Below, piece by piece: positions 33,213 to 44,199 of a DNA stretch of 64,000 bases (position 1 is its first letter; every line of letters begins with the position of its first letter). This DNA comes from Glandiceps talaboti (lineage: Eukaryota; Hemichordata; Enteropneusta; Spengelidae), in contig NC_135554.1 of NCBI RefSeq assembly GCF_964340395.1, forward strand, positions 12,852,251 to 12,916,250. The letters are read 5' to 3'. A program made the translations under genes and the position numbers. The notes beneath the pieces are model-generated. The model saw only the letters and a list, made by a program, of their open reading frames with translations. It ran no database searches and had not been told where the DNA came from.

Positions 33213-33830
33213 ATGACGAAAAAGAAAGGCAGGAAGCAAAAAAATCGCAACATTAGTACTAGCAGTGAAGGAAGTCCACGGCCAAAACGTAGCAGGATGG
33301 CCGACGCGGGAAATTCAAATACCAAATCCATTCATACCCAACCCACCAACTGACAAAAAATATCACCATACAGTTAAGTGAAATCCTCGAAACTCTAGCA
33401 ACCTTTGGGAAGCAAATCGGGAAGATATCCTCTGTTGAACAGCGTTTAACAGATCTCCACGCGTCAGTTGAGTATGTAAGTGATTATTTCGATACTTTCC
33501 GAAAACAAATGGACGAGTTCAAGTGCCAGGCTGAACTATTACAAGCGGACAACCTTAGTCAAAAGCTCAACTAAGCACCACCCAGAGAGAGCTGAACCAC
33601 ACTCAAGATGTCTACATAAACTTCAACAATATACACGTCGTAACAATATAGAATTACACGGAATCCCCCAATGTGGTGGTGAAGACACCGATGATATTGT
33701 AATTAAAGCAGACTCTGTGACTGGTGTGGAGGTCAACACAATTGACATTGACATTAGTCACCGTTTCAATTTTATATGTCAGTCAGTGTTAGAACTTAGA
33801 GAATGTTTCCAAGCAACCTTAAGAAGACAT
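33213..33830 (+). pseudogene. LINE ORF1 remnant (RNA-binding, L1/CR1 type)
   Basis: It begins MTKKKGRKQKNRNISTSSEG with a basic, Ser-rich N-terminus and stops early. After frame changes it gives a coiled-coil-like stretch (QIGKISSVEQRLTDLHASVE), then QYTRRNNIELHGIPQ..GEDTDDI and TIDIDISHRFN. RRNNIEIxGIP..ED followed by DI..HR is the RRM-type core of LINE ORF1 proteins, which bind element RNA. No ORF2 follows, so this is a truncated copy unrelated in position to the LINE upstream. Confidence 0.75.
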
Positions 33831-33839
33831 TAATTTATG

Positions 33840-34800
33840 TGCCACTGACATACATTGGTTACATTATATGAGGTACCCCACATAATTTTTAAAATTTAAT
33901 GAGATCAATGAAACAATAAAATTTCTAGACAATTGTAGGTCCCTAATATTTGAGAGACATCTGACCCAAAATATCACATTTTTAACCTATTTGCATGTCA
34001 CTTATGGGATCCTCAAGTAATTTATATCTCTTGATCTGTACGTCCTCAGAAACATCTGTGTGGAATTTCAGTCGAATAAGCCAAACAATTTTGATATTTT
34101 GTCCAAAAAGACTTACTTTTACTTGTCATGTGCACAACACCGATAGGATCACCATGTCACAGACAATCATTGTATACACACCCTATCAATATCTTCACCA
34201 AATTTCAGGCGACTCCACCCAGTGTTTTTTTAGTTCAAGTTGATGCTTTTTTCGCACATTTTTTTATTCAAAATGCAGGCCTGCAGTGAGATAATTTGAA
34301 TTGAAACACTTTCCCAGCTATATACCCGAAGTCAAACAGTATAAGTGAACACTGGCAATAACTTTACAGTTACTATCTTGAAACAAAGGGGATGCAGTAT
34401 GGTCACACTTAGGTTACACGTGTTAAATAATATAAATGTCCTCACACAAAGATCCTGTATGTTTATTATGTTCAGTACTAAATGTTTCTATGATACAATG
34501 GCATCCTACCATAGTAAATAAGTGTAGTATCATCACATCAGTCTATCTTGAGTCATCATTGTGTATCCAGGCCTACTTTTGATAACACATCATAATTGTA
34601 CACTTTCATTTGATATATCAAACTGTCATGATCAAGTCTTCAGCAGTCACGAAAAGTTTCAAAAACAGTTGCAGCAGCAGTGTCTACTTTTCCCTTGCAT
34701 TGTCCAAACAATGTGTCTTGTATAAAAATAAACAAATAAGCAAGACTACAGTGTAGAGGGAAGAATATACTCTTTCTGGAACATTTTCATTTATCAAGAT
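33840..34800. other. Spacer sequence without a recognised feature
   Basis: No supported reading frame or terminal repeat. The 82-codon frame at 33,995-34,243 has no domain. Confidence 0.45.
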
Positions 34801-34806
34801 TAGTCA

Positions 34807-34931
34807 TTAATCTTCACTGTTCGTTCTTGCAAATAGTTTGTAGCATATCATTCCTAAAGTCTTTGTATCTTCATCAGTCAGTATGCAATGTCGCTTCTCC
34901 TCGAGAACTGATAATACATGTATACCATTAC
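34807..34931 (-). CDS. Candidate terminal coding exon, unrecognised protein
   Basis: On the minus strand, a TTTTTGTTTCTTACAG acceptor at about 34,932 is followed by 125 bp open to a TAA at 34,807-34,809. It reads NGIHVLSVLEEKRHCILTDE then DTKTLGMICYKLFARTNSED. The composition (charged, with an LTDED block) looks coding, unlike nearby frames. I cannot name a family and see no upstream exon with confidence. It may belong to a gene reaching in from higher coordinates or to a captured gene fragment. Confidence 0.3.
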
Positions 34932-35091
34932 CTGTAAGAAACAAAAAGATGAAATAAACATGGTGCTCATATTTATTTTTGACTTCTCAGAGAAGAAAGT
35001 CAATATAATAATAAACAAATATTTAAGCTGTTAGGAGCCATGTGTCACGCTGTTGAATTGAGGTAAGGGGTTAGGGTTATCTCTGACCCTA

Positions 35092-35503
35092 GCTGATTGT
35101 AGCGTTTGCTGTGATTTTGAGAGCTTTTCCTTTGTACTGTTGTTTTGTTTAACGGGAAGCAAACATTACAAAGTCTGTAATGTTAACCCAAATAGATGAG
35201 ATCACGCTAAAAACGTTGCTACATTGCTGGACAGTGTTTTTGAAGGAAATGTAGGTACCTCTGAAGACTTTTTTGGTCTTGAAGTCTCCATAATTCATGT
35301 TAGAGTTAGGAAATGTCTCAATTTTTTGGCAGTCAAGGCATAATTTAGCAGACAAATACACCCAACTTTGCGATTCAGATCAGAATGTTTCCGTCTGTTT
35401 GTATTTACGTGGGAATTGTAGTGTTTGCTTCCAGTTAAATGTCAGAACGAAGAAAGTACAAAAACAAAATGTCCTCAAAATCACGTCGAACACTACAATT
35501 AGT
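35092..35503. mobile_element. MITE, second member of the 314-480 family
   Basis: The left end (GATTGTAGCGTTTGCTGTGA, TTTTGAG) pairs with the right end (CTCAAAATCACGTCGAACAC, TACAATTAGTGC). The TIRs continue inward for about 90 bp (GTTTAACGGGAAGCAAAC / GTTTGCTTCCAGTTAAAT). The ends resemble those at 314-480. No coding capacity. Confidence 0.7.
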
Positions 35504-35592
35504 GCAGTTACTCTGCCTCAAATATCACGTTACTTTCCGTGATGCAGCGTAACATCGCAACTTCATTCATAAGTGGCCGGTACTAGGATTAA

Positions 35593-35664
35593 AAGATTTT
35601 CGCTACGGCAAATAAGTAACATCACACTGTGATGATGTTACTTATTTTCCGTAGCGAAAATCTT
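35593..35664. repeat. Near-perfect 72-nt hairpin
   Basis: AAGATTTTCGCTACGG..AAATAAGTAACATCA pairs with TGATGTTACTTATTTTCCGT..CGAAAATCTT. The stem is about 31-33 bp with one mismatch and the loop is very short. Function unknown; it could be a remnant of a foldback element. Confidence 0.75.
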
Positions 35665-35826
35665 CACATCAAGGGAAAAGCAGCGTTTCTAGTCTGTCTT
35701 TTTAGTGATCTGAGATTGGCATTTGGTGGTTATTTTTACAAGCCCCTCTTTAAGCTGAATATGCATGAAAAAATTAACTACATGTAGTGTCCTCTTTTTG
35801 TGTTTATCGTCAATGCGGTTCTTTGA

Positions 35827-36990
35827 TTGGCAGTTATATATACAATGGGAAGCAACGACGGGGCCGAAATATGCGAACTGGTCGAAATATTCATGCTACA
35901 CAAATTAACCAAAAAATACGGTAAAGAAAACATAGGTCTCTATAGGGACGACGGACTCGCCGCCTTCAAGAACATCACCGGAAGTAAATCAGAAAGTATC
36001 AGAAAAGACATAACTAAAACCTTCAAAGCTATGGGGTTAAAAATAACCATACTCACCAATCTTAAAAAACAGTCAACTTTCTAGACATAACGCTCAACCT
36101 CAACAACGGTAAATATTACCCATACAGAAAACCCAACGACAACCCCATGTACATACACACGCAGTCTAACCACCCACCCAGCATCATCAATAATATATCG
36201 TCAGCCATCGGCCTTAGAATTTCCGACATATCATCCGACGAACACATCATCAACCAGGCAGCTCCACTATACCGAAATGCACTAAAAACCAGCGGCTACA
36301 AAGAGAACATCACGTACACCAGCACCCCGCCACAGAAAAACAAGAAAAACAGAAATAGAAACACCATCTGGTTCAACCCACCATACAGCAAAAACGTAGC
36401 CACCAATGTAGGCAAACGATTCCTCAACCTACGCAAAACATTTCCCAGCAGACTCCAAGTTACATAAAATATTCAACAGAAACAATGTCAAAGTCAGTTA
36501 TAGCTGCATGCCAAACATGGCTACCATAATGAAAGCGCACAACGCCACCATCTCCAACAGTGAAACTAAACCCACTCAAAAACCATGTTATTGCAGGGAG
36601 AAAGACACCTGCCCTTCGAACGGCGAATGCCAAACGGAAAACATCGTATACCAAGCCACCGTCCACGGAAAAAAACAAACAAAAGTATATATCGGTCTAA
36701 CAGAGAACAACTTCAAACAGAGATACGTCAACCACAAACAGTCATTCAAACATGAAAAACACGAACACAGCACAGAACTATCAAAACACATTTGGAAACT
36801 GAAAAGAAACATCGAGCCTTTTTCCGTATCCTTGTCCATCAGCAAGACAGCCCAAGCATACACCAATAAAAAAAAACGATGCAACCTGTGTTTAACCAAA
36901 AAACTAACCATTATTAAAGCAGACAAAAACTCCACACTAAACAAAAGAACTGAGTTGATATCCAAATGCCGACACGACAGAGATACGTAA
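35827..36990 (+). mobile_element. Penelope-like element 3' part (RT end and GIY-YIG endonuclease)
   Basis: Three frames form one broken protein. The first (35,845-36,080) carries [13 protein letters not shown] and the catalytic YRDDGLAAF of Penelope-type RT. The second gives [28 protein letters not shown] and AAPLYRNALKTSGY (RT thumb). The third (36,508-36,987) has a Cys motif (CYCREKDTCPSNGECQ), VYQATV and the GIY-YIG core VYIGLTENNFKQRYVNHK, with the Arg and a downstream Glu (HSTELSKHIWKLKR) in place. Frame breaks lie near 36,070 and 36,455, and the 5' two-thirds of the RT is missing. RT and endonuclease normally act together in target-primed insertion. It is inactive. Confidence 0.9.
36508..36990 (+). 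pseudogene. GIY-YIG endonuclease domain of the Penelope-like element
   Basis: 160 codons open from MPNMATIMKAHN to KCRHDRDT. The spacing CxC..C..C followed by VYQATV and YIGLTENNFKQRY is that of EN-positive (Neptune/Poseidon-like) Penelope elements. The catalytic residues look intact, but the domain is out of frame with its RT. Confidence 0.85.
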
Positions 36991-36999
36991 ATGATGTAC

Positions 37000-37565
37000 A
37001 CCAGGGCCACTTTTATTATGCCAACTGGATCAGCTGTTACCCGGGCACACTTTGTTTCACACCTGAACAGATGTATACATTTCTGCGACTTAGATGCTAG
37101 CTGGTATAAGGGTCATAGTTTTCGCATTGGTGCAACTGCACCTTCGGCTTGTTTGGGTTTGTAAAGGCTAATAAGGCTTTCCTCACTCCAAGGTAAAAAT
37201 TTCCTAACCAAAGTAAAGTCAGAAGTATCTTGAACTTTGTCACTCATACATATGTCTAATTTGTACAATTGTATTTCAGTGACCTTTGACCTGAAACAGT
37301 AAAATACTATCCTTTTCAACCTGATCTTTGGCCAACTGTAACCTTTGACCTTATCTCATTATTGTAAAGTGGGTTGGCTGATAGTGATTATCCTACCGAA
37401 TAAGGGATTTTTCTGGGTGAGGAAAGTCTTTGCTGTTGTATTTTCTGAGATATTGTTGGACATTAAAACTGCCATGGTGACATGGCCAATTTTGCCACAA
37501 ATGTGGTCTTTTCCGTATCTGTAAAGATTTTTAGGTGGTACTTGCTGTTTAGGATGTGTGAGAGT
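37000..37565. other. Spacer sequence without a recognised gene
   Basis: A perfect TGACCTTTGACCT lies at 37,280-37,292, and a second related block at 37,341-37,352. A 68-codon minus-strand frame (37,113-37,319, including VRKFLPWSEESLISLYKPKQ) has no recognised domain. Confidence 0.45.
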
Positions 37566-37567
37566 CA

Positions 37568-37570
<3 letters not shown>

Positions 37571-37601
<31 letters not shown>
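37571..37601. repeat. (TA)n microsatellite
   Basis: Short pure TA tract. Confidence 0.9.
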
Positions 37602-37602
<1 letters not shown>

Positions 37603-37689
37603 CTAGTATTCTTCCTTGTTAGTGCATGTTTGAGTGTTTGTCTGGTGTGATAATCACCCAGTAGATTAGAGATAAAGTCTATTTTCGTG

Positions 37690-38030
37690 GTAACTAAACA
37701 CGGCTAATTATGATATTAGGGGGTATTTTAATTTAGATAAGAGAAGAATGGACAAGGTGTCTTTACTTGGTCAATAAAGAGATAGTTATGTACAGCTGAA
37801 AGAGAAATGTGGTCAGGGAAAGAAGAAAAATATTTTATATCACCACAAAAATCAGTGAGTCGTGTCATCAATATCACACACACACACAAAGTAACTGTTA
37901 TTTCACCACAGAAAATAATCATTCAACCGATCAATCATTCAACCAAAAAATAAATCAATCAATAAATCAATGGATTAATCAATCAATCGATCGAGCAATC
38001 AATTAATTACATGCTCGCTGATCCCTGTGC
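37690..38030 (+). repeat. Direct repeat with ATCAATCA-rich tail, copy 2
   Basis: Counterpart of 27,350-27,665, ending in AATCAATCGATCGAGCAATC and GATCCCTGTGCTCACACAC, which runs into a CA microsatellite. Confidence 0.75.
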
Positions 38031-38036
38031 TCACAC

Positions 38037-38081
<45 letters not shown>
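38031..38081. repeat. (CA)n microsatellite
   Basis: Nearly pure CA tract with one CG interruption. It directly precedes the left end of the next element. Confidence 0.95.
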
Positions 38082-38085
<4 letters not shown>

Positions 38086-38087
38086 TT

Positions 38088-40189
38088 GGTGCGTGACTAA
38101 CGACGTCCAAGTGAAATCCCAATCTATCCAGAGATGATATGATTCGTTTTTTGACGTAATTTCAAACCATGAGTACGTTTTTAAGCAATCAACATTTAGA
38201 AATACATGTAATTTCGAAGTTGGTTTTCGGATGTTGATATCGATTTTTGAACATTCGTTTTTTGAGACTCATCGAAAATCACTTTCTTCAGCTGTTTAGG
38301 GGGCACTTTTTATCGCTACATTACAGGGAAGCAAACCGGACGTCTTCGTTAATATCCCGTCGATCATCGGGCATGACGTGGCACAACAAATCTACAGCCC
38401 CACTTTGAGTACGAGGTAGTCACACATAGGGTATAATTAACAATGTCAGAATACTGAATTATAATATTTTTCATAAGTTTTAAAAATTCTATGCTTGTGA
38501 AATATTGCCCCCCTGCCACACGACCTGTCTGATTTAAACCGTTATGTATATTCTTCAACCAGCAGTGGATGTCATGTCGACAATTTTACCAGCCGACACA
38601 CTGGTGTCATTTTCAATTCGAAAACCTAGCCTCCCAGTAGATGCGAATTCGCATCGCCATCTTCGCTACTCAGCCTTATCAAGTCTAACACTACACAGGA
38701 GTGTGCGAGTTAGGATAAAACTGAATACTAATTAGATGGCGAATGACTTAGTTTCTACCTTGGGTGAACGTATTGTAATAAACTTTACATTCAATGTAGG
38801 CGTAACTAGTTTGACTGACATGTACAAATATAGATATCAGCCAATCAGGAATCATTAAATCAAAGTCACTCCTCAAATTTTAGCGAACAATAATCTGTAT
38901 TTAGCTAGATCTGTCAGTGTTTTTTAAAAAGGGAAAGACTGAGACGCATGCATGGGGAAAGAATGTACGACGTGAAGCTTATTAGATCTCATTAATTTGA
39001 TCTTTCGCTACACTGTGTCAAATCTATTGCCATGCTGTGTTCCAAGCCCGCTCGTAGAACTAACAGGTCGATCGCACGAAAGTCCAGGGAACCTTGTGTT
39101 CATAGTGGTCTGAGGTTTAACACAAACATATAGTAATGACTATGTTACGTCGATTCATCCAAAATGTGCTGGTAAGGGGAGGGTTTTTTTTGTGCTCATT
39201 AAGTATGAGAAAGGGCATTCTTTTCTAGATTGAAATATTTTTTGAAAGACCTGCCCAAGTTCAGGGGTATATTTTACTTAAATTTTGCTCAAAAATTCGC
39301 TGCATTCTCAAAATGTGCTTACAATTGTTATTATTTCATTATTCAAATAATCAATTGTTTTGATCAGGCCTTAGCTATTTCATCATACGAAGTGCCGTCT
39401 CAAGCATTACATAGATCAAGGGTCTCGAGCTCCGTCGGTTTTTGGGTGTGTGGAATGTCTAGAGTTTGGGTTTACCGTTTGGATTTGGAAGTCTCAGCAG
39501 AGTCACCTGATTTTATTTTACACAGTCTAGTTGCGCAGCCGGCCCCTCCCCACCCCTTCTAGGTCACAACACAAATATATTTAACACCGTCGGTATGACA
39601 TCACAATAAATATATTTGATTGAAAAAATAACGCCGACGATAACTCACTACCTAAAAACAATTCTTGTATAATTAATGTACAAACAACCGTCACTGTATG
39701 GGTGGATGGATGGCTGTTGTCAGTTAGTCAAGCAATATGCGCCAGAAACGAGGTCACGCCCCAAACATTGATTACAAATTTACAATTTATTTGTACATTT
39801 AGGACGTCCAATAGGATAATGTTCATATTTCAACGGTATATGATGCTTGTTGTCTTCGCTTTCCTTTGATCTTCGCTTTGATATCATTTTTCGTAAACAA
39901 ACTGCAAACTTCAAAGAAACTGCAGATAGTACGAGTAAAAGGTGCCCCCTAACTTTCCAGTAAAACTTTGAAACGTGAAATGTTGTTTGTCGTTTGATTT
40001 TGATCGCGTTTCAAAATACGAAAGTTCGAATTTCGATATCAACACCTGAAACACCAAGTTACAAATCCACATGTAATTTCAAATAATGATTTCTTAACCA
40101 CGTATTCGTGGTTTGAAATTACGTCAAAAACGAATCACATCATCTCCGGATAGATTAGGATTTCACTTGGTCGTCGTTAGTCACGCACC
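38088..40189. mobile_element. 2.1-kb element with about 200-bp TIRs
   Basis: The left end GGTGCGTGACTAACGACGTC is inverted at the right (CGTCGTTAGTCACGCACC). Pairing runs inward for about 200 bp, with mismatches and small indels: CCAAGTGAAATCC, ATTCGTTTTTTGACGTAATT, TTTCAAACCA and GATGTTGATATCGA. The interior (38,300-39,990) shows no recognisable transposase, and its frames of 63 and 110 codons have no domain. It is probably a non-autonomous DNA element. No clear target duplication, since the left side abuts a CA tract. Confidence 0.7.
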
Positions 40190-40202
40190 ATGTATACATA
40201 CA

Positions 40203-40352
40203 TAAGTTGGAAGTTGGAAGTCAGAAGTTGGAAGTTGGAAGTTGGAACTCGGAAGTTGGAAGTTGGAAGTCGGAAGTCGGAAGTTGGAAGTTGGAAGTTG
40301 GAAGTCGGAAGTCGGAAGTTGGAAGTTGGAAGTTGGAAGTCGGAAGTTGGAA
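40203..40352. repeat. GGAAGTT/GGAAGTC heptanucleotide minisatellite, block 1
   Basis: About 20 units of GGAAGTY. Because 7 bp times 3 equals 21, every frame on both strands reads as a seven-residue periodic peptide, which explains the apparent open frames here. Confidence 0.9.
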
Positions 40353-40574
40353 GTTCTCAATAAATTTACAACAACACAGTGATTTCTTGCAAAAATTATG
40401 ACAATATAGAATACAACATTTACATTTTGTGACAAATAACTTCACTCATCTTCTATTTTTCCAAAATTCTTAAATTGCCTTCTTTCCTGACTTATTTTAT
40501 CTTCCCTACATCCCATGAACATCTGAACTAACAAAGCTAACCTATATCTACTTGCAAGAAAATATATATATCCT

Positions 40575-41318
40575 GGCCCATTAGGTATACAGTCTTCCCA
40601 TCCTGGCCTATTTGGTATAAATCAAGACTTACTATCCTGGCCCATTTGGTATACAGTAAAACGTACCATCCTGGCCCATTTGGTATATAGTAAAATATAC
40701 CAGTCGTTAGTCACCCATCCTGGCCCATTTGGTATACTGTAAAACATACCATCCTGGCCTATTTGTATACAGTAAAACATACCATCCTGGCCCATTTGGT
40801 ATAGAATAAAATATACCATCCTGGCCCATTTGGTATACTGTAAAACATACCATCCTGGCCTAATTGTATACAGTAAAACATACCATCATGGCCCATTTAG
40901 TATACTGTAAAACATACCATCCTGGCCCATTTGGTAAAGAGTAAAATATACCATCCTGGCCTATTTGTATACAGTAAAACATACCATCCTGGCCCATTTG
41001 GTATAGAATAAAATATACCATCCTGGCCCATTTGGTATACTGTAAAACATACCATCCTGGCCTAATTGTATACAGTAAAACATACCATCATGGCCCATTT
41101 GGTATACTGTAAAACATACCATCCTGGCCCATTTGGTAAAGAGTAAAATATACCATCCTGGCCTATTTGTATACAGTAAAACATACCATCCTGGCCCATT
41201 TGGTATAAAGTAAAATATACCATCCTGGCCTATTTGGTATACTGTAAAACATACTATCCTGGCCTATTTGTATACAGTAAAATATACCACCCTGGACCAT
41301 TTGGTATAAAGCAAAATA
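40575..41318. repeat. 34-bp minisatellite with higher-order structure
   Basis: About 21 units of the form CATCCTGGCCCATTTGGTAT then ACAGTAAAACATAC. Variants (33-bp CCTATTTGTATAC and CCTAATTGTATAC units, a TTTGGTAAAGAG unit) follow a fixed order. The six-unit block at 40,783-40,984 is repeated at 40,985-41,186 (202 bp each) with a single visible difference. One unit near 40,700 is interrupted by CAGTCGTTAGTCACC, which resembles the end of the 38,088-40,189 element. Confidence 0.9.
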
Positions 41319-41332
41319 TACACACGAAGTTG

Positions 41333-41465
41333 AAAGTTGGAAGTCGGAAGTTGGAAGTCGGAAGTTGGAAGTTTGAAGTTGAAAGTCGGAAGTTGGGAGT
41401 TGGAAGTTGGAAGTCGGAAGTCGGAAGTTGGAAGTTTGAAGTTGAAAGATGGAAGTCGGAAGTCC
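41333..41465. repeat. GGAAGTT/GGAAGTC heptanucleotide minisatellite, block 2
   Basis: Same unit and orientation as block 1. The two blocks bracket the 34-bp array. Confidence 0.9.
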
Positions 41466-41469
41466 CCTG

Positions 41470-42755
41470 ATGGCTTTCGTACTATTCTCTGAGCGCGTGG
41501 TATCGGAAATACACAATTATCTTTCATTCTTCTTGTATGGGTGTGAGATTATTGATCTTTTCGAAAAGTCTTGATACTTCTAGAACTCCCGTTTTTGAAT
41601 TTATTATTTGCATATGACGATCTTCTGTAATTCGTGTGTATGGGCCTTTCACAGGAAAAAAAACCCTTCAAATGTTATTAGATTACCTTCAGCTAGCTAG
41701 GCTAGAAAATGCTACATACCTTTCCATTAAAATTGTCATTCACTGCCATTTTCCGGTAAAATTCTTAACAACGAAATATTCTGTTCTCTGATTAGACACC
41801 GTCTGCCTTACTCTTTAAACCAAAATGCCCTTCAAATACATTTGATAAAATTTAAGCATTATTACTCAGTTATATTTATTTGCGCGAGAGTTTCCATCAC
41901 TAAAAAAGTATAATGCGTGATGCGGTTTTGTCGTAGTGTGTGTGACAAGTAAATTGCTAGAACGCTTCAGGCTCAGAACCAGTTAAACGATTGCGGTGGC
42001 AAAGTAAGAAAATTAGGATATAAAACTGGTAAAATGACAACAATAAATATCGTACCACTGTGACTTTATCGATAGCAACCGTTACGGCCGGAAGTATCAT
42101 CTGCAATTTGATTAAATCTTGCGGTGAATTACACTCAATGTCATCAATGGCTAACCACCGGCTATGACCTTATTATTACACGTATAAATCTTTCCGTGTC
42201 CTCCCCCCCCCCCCATTTCATAAAGTTCTGCCGTCTCTGTGTATTACATTGTCCCCAATACTCATATACATAGGTAACTGCACTTTCATTTGTCAACATA
42301 CCATGCACCTTTATTTCAATTCGTCCTCTAGGAAATACCAGCCGAACCGTGCCACAGCACTTATAGGATAAATAGCGACGCACAGATTTATTATTAGGTA
42401 AATGTGAAAAGGTGATCATTGAGTGAAAACGTAATTATCAAGCAATACACAGCCTTTATATATATGTTAAGTTCGATTCATGATCAGTCGACTTTCAATA
42501 TTGTCAATGTACTTTACTGAACTACATGTCACTGCTGAAGAAATAAATACATTACAACAATTACATCCGCGATATCAAAAACAATATTTCTTTCGGCTTG
42601 CTGTATTACGAGTAACATTTCATTCCTTTTTCGGTGAAATACATTTGTAAAATCGTTCGGAAACACGATTTCAAAAACTGAAAATTCTGTATTATTATAA
42701 ACGGCAACTCGATGAGATAAAGACATGATAAACTGTGTAAGTGTATTTGGAATTT
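41470..42755. other. End of the spacer, no recognised feature
   Basis: A C run of 10-12 bp lies at about 42,203-42,214. No gene or terminal repeat was seen. The spacer ends at the arm B junction. Confidence 0.45.
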
Positions 42756-43056
42756 AATAAAGACTGGAACTGTTGAAAGAGGTGAGACCAAACATCACAT
42801 TATATCAAATTAATATTTCAATTCATATCATATCAAAATATAAATGGAATTAAATTTACATGTGAAAGTAATTAATTGAATTATTTATGGCGGGATAAAT
42901 AAAACCAGGCACACACTAGAGGAATCGGCTGAGCAAAAAATTATCTCTTGGCAATTTCCTTGCGCCGATTCCTCTCGCTTACGGGCAATTCTAGTAAGAT
43001 TCCTGGCCGTGACATAAATATCTAGCGTGTTCGATAATTTTGTCTACGGAAGGCAA

Positions 43057-43308
43057 ATAGGGAACTTAAAATCCAAACTGAGCATGCTCAGATGCAAAGC
43101 ACTATGGAATTATATGTGGTTATCGTAATACCTAATCTGGAGATACTGATAAAATAAACCTCCCACAAAGATCAGGGTGGCTATATGAATTGATCATTTC
43201 TGGTTATAGACAATGTAACAATTTTGTTTACAATGCTAATGGTTTAGTATTCATTATCATATTTCCCATGATGCAACATTCGACATGGCGGGTTTGCAAG
43301 TTCCCTAT
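43057..43308. mobile_element. Short TIR element shared by both arms (arm B)
   Basis: Counterpart of 26,484-26,732, with one end ATAGGGAACTT and the other TTGCAAGTTCCCTAT. It predates the duplication. Confidence 0.65.
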
Positions 43309-43429
43309 TGCGCCAAACATGAGTGTTCCAAAGGTACAAGCCATGTCATTACTACACGAAACATACAGTTGAGAATAAGTCAGTAGTTTAGGCCTAATAA
43401 AAAACTGTGTAGTTCCGGTTCTGGTAAAG

Positions 43430-44000
43430 CCATTACAGATTGGAAGAACTGTTTTCGAGTGGCTTTTTGAGTTGATGTCAGTTTCCGCATCTACTATTTC
43501 TCGTAAGACTTCACGATTTTTTCGATTGTATTATTTTCTTCTCGAACACGTAAAAAAAGTTTTGGGTCGGAATGAAAAGTTAGGTGGGGTCGGATAAATG
43601 GAACCAAACAATTAATTATTTTTAGGCCTTAGCATTTTAACATTTTCATTTCGCACGCATTTATCGAGCCTTCATAACAACCATACTGTCATTACAATTG
43701 GCTACCTTAATGGAAAGGGCGTCACCAATCGAGCAAACATGGGAAAAACCGAAGGTATATATAACAGAAATGTACGTATGGTGGCGCATTATCATATATG
43801 CCAACTAAAAGTGGTCACAGTGTATAAGATTGGAAGATGTATTTAAATCAACCTAAATCAATTGAATAGTGTTGCTAATTTCAAATAATTGACAGTTTTC
43901 AATTGGTTAGGTGTATATGGCAATGTATACTTTATGATTAATTTATAATTGCCAACTCTGTGTAGTATATTCCGACATATTCGTATATTTCTTTTGGCAA
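43430..44000. other. Arm B-only stretch beside the tandem array
   Basis: Arm A passes almost directly from its array to the GGAACCGGAACC region (26,370), whereas arm B has about 0.75 kb extra from about 43,460 to 44,210. A G run is at 44,062-44,076. No terminal repeats or gene were recognised. Confidence 0.45.
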
Positions 44001-44199
44001 ATCTATAAGAAATTACCTTCCATGCATTTGAACTGCCGAGGGGCGTGGTGTGTGTGTGTGTGGGGGGGGGGGGGGGCTATTACAATGGGCTCCGTCCGTG
44101 CTTGCGTAATACGTCTTTTTTCAGACATGCCATATCCGATTTCTTTCGAAACTGACAAAGGTGACATATCATGTGGGACATTTGCACAACAATTTGTTT

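Noticed and set aside
40575-41318. CRISPR array
   Set aside because: Units are contiguous with no unique spacers, and the context is eukaryotic.
40181-41527. Heptad-like repeat proteins (QLPTSNF, KLEVGSW)
   Set aside because: A 7-bp minisatellite reads as a seven-residue peptide in every frame; no start context, splice sites or second copy as a gene.
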